A stretch of 6,378 nucleotides of DNA from Gallionella sp. (GTDB taxonomy: Bacteria; Pseudomonadota; Gammaproteobacteria; Burkholderiales; Gallionellaceae), in NCBI GenBank assembly GCA_029850565.1, contig JARCRR010000223.1:1-6378 (forward strand), written 5' to 3'. The notes beneath the pieces were generated by a model. It was not told where the DNA came from and did not search any database. It worked only from the letters and a program-made list of their open reading frames with translations. Position 1 is the stretch's first letter. The number at the start of each line of letters is the position of its first letter. Shown here one piece after another: positions 1 through 5,739 of this stretch. Both the position numbers and the translations under genes were made by a program.

Positions 1-1
1 G

Positions 2-436
2 GACGGCATCAAGGTCGGGGACGAGCTGCGCACCGAAGAGGCAGGTTCGGCGGCTTCTAAAATAGCCGCTTTACCGATGGTGCGGGCGGCTTTGCTGGAT
101 AAACAGCGGGCTTTCCGTCGTGCGCCGGGGCTGGTGGCCGATGGGCGCGATATGGCCTCGGTGGTGTTTCCAGACGCCGAACTCAAGATATTCCTGACTG
201 CCAGTGCCGAGGCGCGGGCGGAAAGACGATATAAGCAGTTGAAAGCTAAAGGGATGGATGGTAGTATCGCCGCCCTTTTGCAGGATATACAGGCGCGCGA
301 CGAGCGAGATACTCGACGTAGCGTGGCTCCTCTGCAACAGGCGCAAGGTGCGAGCTTGCTGGATACCACCCCTCTGAACATCGAGCAGGCGGTGCAGGAA
401 GTGCTAGATCGTTATCATGCGTTGGAGTCCAAATAG
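2..436 (+). CDS. cmk: Cytidylate kinase (CMP/dCMP kinase), C-terminal part, 5' end outside window
   Basis: Cytosolic NMP kinase that transfers the ATP gamma-phosphate to CMP or dCMP in pyrimidine nucleotide recycling. The open frame runs from base 2 without a start, so 144 C-terminal residues are visible out of about 220-230 usual for the family; the N-terminal P-loop lies upstream. Recognisable family segments are LRTEEAGSAASK (fragment residues 9-20), QRAFRR (35-40), the CMP-binding ADGRDM (46-51, with R49 and D50), VVFPDAELKIFL (54-65) and RDERDTRR (99-106). By alignment from memory, R99, D103 and R106 correspond to the E. coli CMP-contacting R181, D185 and R188. The frame ends at TAG 434-436. 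It sits 67 bases upstream of rpsA, the classic cmk-rpsA pairing, and the two are probably co-transcribed at least in part. No damage is seen in the visible part. Confidence 0.96.
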   Translation, partial: DGIKVGDELRTEEAGSAASKIAALPMVRAALLDKQRAFRRAPGLVADGRDMASVVFPDAELKIFLTASAEARAERRYKQLKAKGMDGSIAALLQDIQARDERDTRRSVAPLQQAQGASLLDTTPLNIEQAVQEVLDRYHALESK

Positions 437-503
437 AAGCCTTTCTGTTTGGGTTTTATAACTAACCCCCGCTCATCACGGGATTGCCTTGAAAGTAAAT
501 CAA
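437..503 (+). promoter_or_regulatory. rpsA leader: possible S1 autoregulatory region and weak promoter candidate
   Basis: This 67-base gap between cmk and rpsA is U/C-rich in its first part and can form two small hairpins. GGGTT 451-455 can pair with AACCC 464-468, and CCCG 468-471 can pair with CGGG 479-482 around a 7-base loop; the two share base 468, so they may compete. There is no strong Shine-Dalgarno sequence before the ATG at 504, only GAAAG at 491-495. In E. coli the rpsA leader likewise has a degenerate Shine-Dalgarno sequence and folds into hairpins that let S1 repress its own translation; carrying that over here is inference. TATAAC at 457-462 resembles a -10 box, but the hexamer 17 bases upstream (TAGAAG, 434-439) is a poor -35, so a separate promoter is only possible. 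Both structures are short and could be chance. Confidence 0.4.
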
Positions 504-2210
504 ATGACCGCTGTAGCCGATATGGAAAGTTTTGCCTCCCTGTTTGAAGAGAGTTTGACGCGTAAGGAAATGCGCGCAGGCGAATTGATCACCGCTCAAG
601 TTGTGCGTGTTGAACAAAACGTCGTTGTAGTCAATGCCGGACTGAAGTCCGAAAGTTTTATCCCCGTTGAAGAATTCAAAGACGCAGCGGGTAACATCGA
701 AGTCAAGGCTGGTGATTTCACCACCGTAGCGATCGAATCGCTGGAAAACGGTTACGGCGAAACGCGCTTGTCGCGTGAAAAGGCTAAACGCCTCGCTGCC
801 TGGATCGACCTGGAACAAGCGATGGAAGAAGGCCGTATCGTTGAAGGTTATGTCAGCGGCAAGGTCAAGGGCGGTCTGACTGCTATGGTTAACGGCATCC
901 GCGCATTCTTGCCGGGTTCGTTGGTGGATACACGTCCAGTGAAGGACACCACTCCATACGAAAACAAGACCATGGAATTGAAGGTCATCAAGCTGGATCG
1001 CAAGCGCAACAACGTGGTGGTTTCCCGCCGTGCTGTGCTGGAAGCGACTCAGGGCGCTGATCGTGAGTCCATGCTGGAGAATCTGAAAGAAGGCGCGATC
1101 GTCAAGGGTATCGTCAAGAACATCACTGACTACGGCGCATTCGTTGACTTGGGCGGTATCGACGGTCTGTTGCACATCACTGACTTGGCATGGCGTCGCG
1201 TGAAGCACCCATCCGAAGTGTTGACAGTTGGCGACGAAGTCGAAGCCAAGATCTTGAAGTTCGACCAAGAGAAGAACCGTGTTTCTCTGGGCATCAAGCA
1301 AATGGGCGACGATCCTTGGAATGGTCTGGCACGTCGTTACCCACAAGGTACACGTCTGTTCGGCAAGGTGACAAACCTGACCGACTACGGCTCTTTCGTT
1401 GAGATCGAGCAAGGTATCGAAGGTCTGGTACACGTTTCCGAAATGGATTGGACCAATAAGAACGTACACCCATCCAAGGTCGTTTCCTTGGGTGACGAAG
1501 TAGAAGTCATGATCCTTGAGATCGACGAACAACGTCGTCGTATCTCCTTGGGTATGAAGCAATGCAAGTCCAATCCATGGGACGACTTCGCAGCTAACCA
1601 CCAAAAGGGTGACAAGGTTAAGGGCGCGATCAAGTCCATCACTGACTTCGGCGTGTTCATCGGCTTGGATGGCGGTATCGACGGTCTGGTGCATCTGTCC
1701 GACCTATCTTGGAGTATCCCGGGCGAAGAAGCTGTGCGCAACTACAAGAAGGGCGACGATCTGGAAGCAGTCGTACTGGCCATCGACGTTGAGCGTGAGC
1801 GTATCTCCCTCGGCGTGAAGCAAATGGAAGGTGATCCTTTCGGTGGCTTCGTTTCTTCTGGCCACGACAAGGGCGCAGTGGTGACCGGCACCGTGAAGTC
1901 CTTGGATGCCAAGGGCGCTGTGATCGCGTTGGATGGCGATGTGGAAGCCTATCTGAAGGCATCTGAAGTTTCCGCCGACCGCGTGGAAGACATCCGCAAC
2001 CACCTGAAAGAAGGCGACACCGTCAAGGCTGTCATCATCAATGTGGATCGCAAGAACCGCGGTATCAACCTGTCGATCAAGGCATTGGATAAGGCGGACA
2101 CCGCTGCAGCGATGCAGAAGTTCGCCGCTGACAACACCAGCTCTGCAGGTACGACGAATCTGGGCGCATTGCTCAAAGCCAAGATGGATTCCAGCAAGGC
2201 TGAGTCGTAA
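504..2210 (+). CDS. rpsA: 30S ribosomal protein S1
   Basis: S1 binds mRNA on the 30S subunit and helps start translation on structured or weak-Shine-Dalgarno messages. With the ATG at 504 the protein has 568 residues, close to the 557 of E. coli. Six S1 (OB-fold) domains are visible: about 26-96 and 110-180 (the divergent pair that in E. coli S1 serves ribosome attachment), then 196-267, 282-353, 369-440 and 456-528. Domains 3-5 carry the typical DYGAFV/DFGVFI, GIDGLLH/GIEGLVH and RISLGxKQ segments; an exact 18-base repeat (1152-1169 and 1671-1688) encodes GGIDGL in domains 3 and 5. The tail (529-568) is Ala/Ser/Lys-rich. ATG 504 is preferred because MTAVADMESFASLFEESL matches the family N-terminus as I know it. 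An in-frame TTG at 489 would add five residues but has no better ribosome site. The gene ends with tandem stops TAATAA (2208-2213). Lysine is mostly AAG, as expected for a highly expressed gene. ihfB follows closely. Confidence 0.98.
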   Translation: MTAVADMESFASLFEESLTRKEMRAGELITAQVVRVEQNVVVVNAGLKSESFIPVEEFKDAAGNIEVKAGDFTTVAIESLENGYGETRLSREKAKRLAAWIDLEQAMEEGRIVEGYVSGKVKGGLTAMVNGIRAFLPGSLVDTRPVKDTTPYENKTMELKVIKLDRKRNNVVVSRRAVLEATQGADRESMLENLKEGAIVKGIVKNITDYGAFVDLGGIDGLLHITDLAWRRVKHPSEVLTVGDEVEAKILKFDQEKNRVSLGIKQMGDDPWNGLARRYPQGTRLFGKVTNLTDYGSFVEIEQGIEGLVHVSEMDWTNKNVHPSKVVSLGDEVEVMILEIDEQRRRISLGMKQCKSNPWDDFAANHQKGDKVKGAIKSITDFGVFIGLDGGIDGLVHLSDLSWSIPGEEAVRNYKKGDDLEAVVLAIDVERERISLGVKQMEGDPFGGFVSSGHDKGAVVTGTVKSLDAKGAVIALDGDVEAYLKASEVSADRVEDIRNHLKEGDTVKAVIINVDRKNRGINLSIKALDKADTAAAMQKFAADNTSSAGTTNLGALLKAKMDSSKAES

Positions 2211-2211
2211 T

Positions 2212-2219
2212 AAGAGGAG
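2212..2219 (+). promoter_or_regulatory. Ribosome binding site of ihfB
   Basis: AAGAGGAG lies 8 bases before the ATG at 2228 and overlaps the second of the tandem rpsA stop codons. It decides the ihfB start: a GTG at 2219 is also in frame, but it overlaps this Shine-Dalgarno sequence and would add three residues (translated MGV) not found in the family. Confidence 0.85.
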
Positions 2220-2227
2220 TGGGTGTC

Positions 2228-2515
2228 ATGACTCGTTCTGATCTTATCGCCAAGCTTGCGGAGCGTCACACACAGCTGCTCGGCAAAGATGCCGAGCTGG
2301 CAGTGAAGGTGATCTTGGATAGCATGTCGTCGACCTTGTCGAAAGGCGGGCGCATCGAGATCCGAGGTTTCGGCAGTTTTGCCTTGAACTATCGTCCTCC
2401 GCGCTTGGGTCGTAATCCCAAGTCGGGTGACAAGGTTCAGGTGCCTGCCAAGTACGTCCCGCATTTCAAAGCAGGCAAAGAGCTGCGTGAGCGTGTCGAC
2501 TTACCGCAATCCTGA
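2228..2515 (+). CDS. ihfB: Integration host factor subunit beta
   Basis: IhfB pairs with IhfA (not in this window) to form the sequence-specific DNA-bending protein IHF, which shapes the nucleoid and assists sigma-54 promoters, recombination and replication. The 95 residues match the family length (E. coli 94). It starts MTRSDLIAKLAERH and has the IHF-beta core GRIEIRGFGSF (41-51). E44 and R46 are the positions that read part of the IHF consensus in E. coli IhfB. The DNA-wrapping arm has RPPRLGRNPKSGDKV (56-70), where P64 is the intercalating proline, followed by YVPHFKAGKELRERV (76-90). IEIRGFGSF separates it from HU. It lies 17 bases after the rpsA stop with a strong Shine-Dalgarno sequence, so it can be translated from the rpsA message. 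An extra promoter inside rpsA, as known in E. coli, cannot be judged here. A terminator follows 21 bases after the stop. Confidence 0.97.
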   Translation: MTRSDLIAKLAERHTQLLGKDAELAVKVILDSMSSTLSKGGRIEIRGFGSFALNYRPPRLGRNPKSGDKVQVPAKYVPHFKAGKELRERVDLPQS

Positions 2516-2536
2516 AGAATGACGCTGTTGTAGATG

Positions 2537-2572
2537 ATTGGCGGACATCGCAAGATGTGCCGCCAATTTTTT
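2537..2572 (+). terminator. Intrinsic (Rho-independent) terminator after ihfB
   Basis: The arms ATTGGCGGACATC (2537-2549) and GATGTGCCGCCAAT (2554-2567) pair as 13 base pairs with one bulged G at 2559. They close a GCAA tetraloop (2550-2553, a stable GNRA type) and run directly into six T (2567-2572, the first also in the stem). No A-run precedes the left arm, so it should act on the + strand only. It ends the cmk-rpsA-ihfB transcription unit and separates it from lapA. Confidence 0.93.
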
Positions 2573-2581
2573 GTCTGTTCA

Positions 2582-2590
2582 TGCTATCTT
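2582..2590 (+). promoter_or_regulatory. Candidate extended -10 promoter for the lapA operon
   Basis: TGCTATCTT combines the TGn extension (2582-2584) with a -10-like TATCTT (2585-2590). It starts 10 bases after the terminator T-run and 32 bases before the lapA ATG. No good -35 hexamer is present at 16-18 bases, where the sequence is the terminator's own 3' arm; extended -10 promoters can tolerate this. A start near 2597 would give a leader of about 25 bases. The strong terminator upstream argues that some promoter must lie in this gap, but the exact site is inference. Confidence 0.45.
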
Positions 2591-2621
2591 TGCGGCCCTG
2601 TCCGTGAAGAAATAAACGAGA

Positions 2622-2918
2622 ATGAGTTACATAGTCTTGTTGTTGAGAGTTGCCTTGTTCGTTGCCCTGTTGGGTTTCGCGGTGAAGAACGACCAGCCCG
2701 TGACATTGCGTTATTTCCTGGGGCAAGAGTGGAATACTTCCTTGGTGGTCGTACTGCTGTGTTTCTTCGCTATCGGTGCGGCAGTCGGCATCCTTGCTAT
2801 GTTGGGTTCCGTGTTGCAGCAACGCCGCGAATTGGCCGCTGCGAAACGAGAATTGCAATTGAGACATAAATTGGATCAGGCTGAAGAGAGCAATCGCCTG
2901 CCAATACAATCTTCTTAA
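2622..2918 (+). CDS. lapA: LapA-family (DUF1049) inner-membrane protein, LPS assembly
   Basis: LapA (E. coli YciS) is a small inner-membrane protein that works with LapB in lipopolysaccharide assembly and control; its precise role is less clear than LapB's. The 98-residue product fits the family (about 100). It has a first hydrophobic helix at 3-20, a short loop with the family-like NDQPVTLRYFLG (23-34), a second helix at 40-62 and a charged, probably coiled-coil cytoplasmic tail at 66-89 (QQRRELAAAKRELQL). No cleavable signal peptide is evident; helix 1 should stay as an anchor. The ribosome site is weak, with only purines (ACGAGA) just before the ATG. It is the first gene after the ihfB terminator and lies 11 bases before lapB. 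Identification rests on the double-helix layout, the NDQP segment and the adjacent lapB. Confidence 0.92.
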   Translation: MSYIVLLLRVALFVALLGFAVKNDQPVTLRYFLGQEWNTSLVVVLLCFFAIGAAVGILAMLGSVLQQRRELAAAKRELQLRHKLDQAEESNRLPIQSS

Positions 2919-2929
2919 ATTAATTCCAT

Positions 2930-4105
2930 ATGGATTTCGAACCCTGGATGCTGCTGGTCTTCCCACTCTTCTTCGGAATGGGGTGGTTGGCTGCACGTAT
3001 CGATATCAAAGAATTACTTACCGAATCCAACACGCTACCGCGCTCCTATTTTCAGGGGCTGAATTTCCTGCTTAACGAACAACAAGACCAAGCCATCGAG
3101 GCATTCATCGAGGTGGTGAAGGTCGATCCGCAAACGGTCGAACTGCACTTCGCCCTGGGTAGCTTGTTTCGCCGTCGCGGCGAGGTGGATAGGGCTATTC
3201 GTATGCACCTCAATCTGGTCGAACGTGGCGATCTGGCAGAAGAGAAGAAGCAGCAAGCTTTGTTCGAGCTGGCTCAGGATTATCTGAAGGCGGGTATTCT
3301 GGACAGGGCCGAAGCAGCTTTCCACAGTCTGCACGGCACACCCTATGAAAAGGAATCGCTCGAATTCTTGTTGGAGATATTCCAGAAAGAAAAGGATTGG
3401 CTGAAGGCTATCGATATCAGTCAGCGCCTGACCGCGTTGACGGGTGAATCGCGCGGCAAGTTGGCTGCATTCTTCTTCTGTGAGTTGGCGGCTACCGAAC
3501 TCGTTCATAAACAGATAGAAGCTGCAATCGTGCATTTGGAGCAGGCATTGAGTGTGAATCCGCGAGGCGTACGTGCCAGCATGATGCTGGGTGACATCGA
3601 ATTGTCTGCGGGGCATGCATCGCGCGCCATCGAGATATGGAAGAAAGTCGAGCAACAGGATGCGCAATATCTGCCGTTGGTGGCAGAGCGTCTGTTGCAG
3701 GGTTATCGCCAGAACAATGACGAAAGCGGCGGTGTGACATTGTTGCAGGTCTATTTGCAAAAGTACCCCTCACTCGATCTGATGAACGTGTTGTTCGGCG
3801 TCATCGTTCAGCGGGACGGTGCCGAAGCGGCCTATCAACTGGTGCGTAATGAATTGAAGCGTAACCCTACTTTGCTGGGGTTGGATAAATTGCTTGAGGC
3901 GCAATTATTGGAGACGGTCAGTGAGCGTCGTGCGGACATCGAGTTAGTGAAGAATCTGATTCATAATCGTACACGTACCCTGGCGATGTATCGCTGCGGA
4001 CATTGCGGTTTCAAGGCGCGCCAGTTCTACTGGCATTGCCCGGCCTGTCATAGCTGGGAGAGTTACTCGCCGAAACGCAGCGAAGAGAATGGATTGACCA
4101 TATGA
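2930..4105 (+). CDS. lapB: LPS assembly protein LapB (YciM), TPR and rubredoxin-like
   Basis: In E. coli LapB is an inner-membrane adaptor that promotes FtsH-dependent breakdown of LpxC, the committed enzyme of lipid A synthesis, and so balances LPS against phospholipid. The 391 residues match E. coli (389). One membrane helix lies at about 5-22 (PWMLLVFPLFFGMGWLAA), placing the rest in the cytoplasm. A run of TPR-like helices follows, roughly 38-71, 72-105, 108-139, 141-174, 177-210 and 214-247, with less clear helical repeats to about 345; family landmarks include GLNFLLNEQQDQAIEAF (43-59) and GEVDRAIRMH (84-93). The C-terminus is a rubredoxin-like metal site with both pairs intact: C356/C359 and C370/C373 in CGHC and CPAC, with YWHCPACHSW typical of the family. 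The ATG at 2930 has no visible Shine-Dalgarno sequence (upstream is TTAAATTAATTCCAT), suggesting translation coupled to lapA. Its TGA overlaps the pyrF ATG by 4 bases. Confidence 0.97.
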   Translation: MDFEPWMLLVFPLFFGMGWLAARIDIKELLTESNTLPRSYFQGLNFLLNEQQDQAIEAFIEVVKVDPQTVELHFALGSLFRRRGEVDRAIRMHLNLVERGDLAEEKKQQALFELAQDYLKAGILDRAEAAFHSLHGTPYEKESLEFLLEIFQKEKDWLKAIDISQRLTALTGESRGKLAAFFFCELAATELVHKQIEAAIVHLEQALSVNPRGVRASMMLGDIELSAGHASRAIEIWKKVEQQDAQYLPLVAERLLQGYRQNNDESGGVTLLQVYLQKYPSLDLMNVLFGVIVQRDGAEAAYQLVRNELKRNPTLLGLDKLLEAQLLETVSERRADIELVKNLIHNRTRTLAMYRCGHCGFKARQFYWHCPACHSWESYSPKRSEENGLTI

Positions 4106-4803
4106 GAGACCCCAAGATCATCGTCGCACTGGACTATCCGCAAGCCGCACCTGCGCTGGAGTTGGTGCAACGCTTGGAGCCGTCCCTGTGTCGTCTGAAA
4201 GTGGGCAAGGAATTGTTCACGGTCGCCGGGCCACAGCTCATAGAGAAACTGCAACAGCGCGGCTTCGATGTGTTCCTCGACCTAAAATTCCACGACATCC
4301 CCAACACGACTGCGCAGGCTTGTAAGGCTGCCGCATCGCTTGGTGTGTGGATGGTCAACGTGCATGCTTTGGGCGGGAGACGCATGATGGAGACTGCGCG
4401 GGAAGCCATAGCGAATGTCCAGAGTCGTCCCAAACTCATCGCGGTCACTGTGCTCACCAGCATGGCGCAGGAAGACTTGAACGGAATAGGCATCACGGCG
4501 ACGCCAGCCGAGATGGTCGCCCGCCTTGCAGGCTTGGCACATGACAGCGGATTGGATGGTGTCGTGTGCTCCGCACAAGAAGCACCAGCCTTGCGTCAGC
4601 AGTGTGGCAAAGCCTTTTGTCTGGTGACGCCGGGCATTCGTCCTGCCAATGCGGCGGCCAACGATCAATCGCGCATCATGACGCCGCGTGCCGCCTTGGA
4701 AGCGGGTTCCAGCTATCTTGTGATCGGCCGCCCCATTACGCAAGCGCCAGTTCCATTACGCGCATTGCAAGAGATTTCAAATGAGATAGGAGGTGCAGCA
4801 TGA
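4102..4803 (+). CDS. pyrF: Orotidine 5'-phosphate decarboxylase
   Basis: PyrF removes CO2 from OMP to give UMP, the last step of de novo pyrimidine synthesis; it is a cytosolic homodimer with a TIM-barrel fold. At 233 residues it is the short, E. coli-like type and not the longer (about 270) type found in Burkholderia and others. The catalytic Lys-Asp-Lys-Asp set is intact: K33 in RLKVGKELF and D60, K62 and D65 in FLDLKFHDIPNTT. Phosphate and base contacts are seen in VTPGIRP (175-181, R180) and VIGRPIT (207-213, R210); ALDY (9-12) starts the first strand. The ATG at 4102 overlaps the lapB stop (ATGA), with only a weak GGA upstream, so coupling to lapB is likely. lapA-lapB-pyrF is also the order in E. 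coli. The end overlaps rfaE1 by another ATGA. Confidence 0.98.
   Translation: MRDPKIIVALDYPQAAPALELVQRLEPSLCRLKVGKELFTVAGPQLIEKLQQRGFDVFLDLKFHDIPNTTAQACKAAASLGVWMVNVHALGGRRMMETAREAIANVQSRPKLIAVTVLTSMAQEDLNGIGITATPAEMVARLAGLAHDSGLDGVVCSAQEAPALRQQCGKAFCLVTPGIRPANAAANDQSRIMTPRAALEAGSSYLVIGRPITQAPVPLRALQEISNEIGGAA
4787..4795 (+). promoter_or_regulatory. Strong ribosome binding site of rfaE1 inside the pyrF 3' end
   Basis: TAGGAGGTG is a near-perfect match to the 16S anti-Shine-Dalgarno sequence, and its AGGAGG core (4788-4793) ends 6 bases before the ATG at 4800. It is read in the pyrF frame as codons of the last residues (IGGAA). It fixes the rfaE1 start and suggests rfaE1 is translated more efficiently than the weakly started genes before it. 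Confidence 0.88.
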
Positions 4804-5738
4804 GGCTGCCGTCATTCGATAAAGCACGGATATTGGTCGTCGGCGATGTGATGCTGGATCGTTATTGGTTCGGCGATGTCACGCGTATCTCGCCGGAAGC
4901 ACCAGTACCTGTGCTCAAAGTGAATCGCGTAGAAGAGCGCCCCGGCGGCGCGGCCAACGTGGCGCGTAACATCGGCTGTCTGGGGGCGAATTGCACGCTG
5001 TTGTCCGTGGTCGGTGCGGATGAGGCGGGCGACTGTCTGCGTCGTTTGTTGACAGAGCAGGGCCGGGTCGATGCCTTGCTGCATCGTGACGACAGCATCT
5101 CCACTATCGTCAAGTTGAGTGCCATCGCGCGTCATCAACAACTCTTGCGTATCGACTTCGAGACACCGCCTAGCCACGAAGTGCTGAATGCCAAGTTGGC
5201 CGACTTCCATGCCAAATTGCCGCAGGCCGATGTGGTCATCTTGTCGGACTACGGCAAAGGTGGGTTGACGCATATCGCCGAGATGATCAAAGCAGCGCGC
5301 GCGGCGGGCAAACCAGTGTTGGTCGATCCTAAAGGTGACGACTACGCGCGTTACCAGGGTGCGACCTTGCTCACGCCGAACCGCAGTGAATTCAAGGAGG
5401 TTGCGGGCGGTTGGAAGGATGAGACCGAGCTGAATGCCAAGGCGCAGAAGTTGCGTACAGAGTTGAATCTGGATGCGTTGCTGGTGACCCGCAGTGAGGA
5501 GGGGATGACCTTGTTCCGTGAACACGATGTGATGCATGAGCCGACTCAGGCGCGCGAAGTATTCGACGTGAGCGGAGCGGGCGATACCGTCATCGCCACG
5601 CTTGCGGTGATGTTGGCGGCAGGTGCGGATATGCCGGATGCGGTGCGCATCGCCAACCGTGCGGCAGGTATCGTGGTGGCTAAATTGGGCACGGCGACTG
5701 TCTCGCGTGCAGAGATACTAGAAGATATGGGGAGCTGA
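4800..5738 (+). CDS. rfaE1: D-glycero-beta-D-manno-heptose-7-phosphate kinase (single-domain)
   Basis: This enzyme phosphorylates D-glycero-D-manno-heptose 7-phosphate at C-1 with ATP, an early step to ADP-heptose for the LPS inner core. The 312 residues equal the N-terminal kinase half of E. coli HldE and belong to the PfkB/ribokinase family. Seen in order: ILVVGDVMLDRYWFGDVTRISPEAPVP (11-37, substrate side), PGGAANVARNIGCLGA (48-63, PfkB signature 1 region), ILSDYGKGGL (147-156), VDPKGDDYARY (175-185), LTPNRSEF (191-198), LLVTRSEEGM (227-236) and FDVSGAGDTVIATLA (255-269). The last is PfkB signature 2, with the anion hole G259-A260-G261 and the expected catalytic base D262. The frame stops there; no nucleotidylyltransferase domain follows, so the ADP-transfer step (RfaE2/HldC) must be encoded elsewhere. 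It overlaps pyrF by 4 bases, and hldD begins 1 base after its stop. Confidence 0.96.
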   Translation: MRLPSFDKARILVVGDVMLDRYWFGDVTRISPEAPVPVLKVNRVEERPGGAANVARNIGCLGANCTLLSVVGADEAGDCLRRLLTEQGRVDALLHRDDSISTIVKLSAIARHQQLLRIDFETPPSHEVLNAKLADFHAKLPQADVVILSDYGKGGLTHIAEMIKAARAAGKPVLVDPKGDDYARYQGATLLTPNRSEFKEVAGGWKDETELNAKAQKLRTELNLDALLVTRSEEGMTLFREHDVMHEPTQAREVFDVSGAGDTVIATLAVMLAAGADMPDAVRIANRAAGIVVAKLGTATVSRAEILEDMGS

Positions 5739-5739
5739 T

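Noticed and set aside
1152..1688. Exact 18-base direct repeat (1152-1169 and 1671-1688) within rpsA as a possible recombination or regulatory repeat
   Set aside because: Both copies encode the same GGIDGL stretch in S1 domains 3 and 5, so duplication of the domain plus codon bias explains it.
462..1694. Long open frame on the - strand (410 codons) antisense to rpsA
   Set aside because: It lies opposite the strongly codon-biased rpsA, which often leaves antisense frames open. Its translation is rich in His, Gln, Cys and Phe with no recognisable family, and no ribosome site or promoter was apparent.
2534..2869. Possible 111-codon gene on the + strand overlapping lapA in another frame
   Set aside because: It would start before the terminator and run through it, has an unconvincing Cys/Arg-rich translation, and conflicts with the clear two-helix LapA frame.
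3035..3760. Open frame on the - strand (241 codons) antisense to lapB
   Set aside because: Low-complexity Leu/Gln/Cys-rich translation produced by complementing the helical TPR codons; lapB in the other strand is intact and well matched to its family.
4812..5537. Open frame on the - strand (241 codons) antisense to rfaE1
   Set aside because: No family resemblance, and its composition is that of a shadow frame. rfaE1 carries all its motifs across the same bases.
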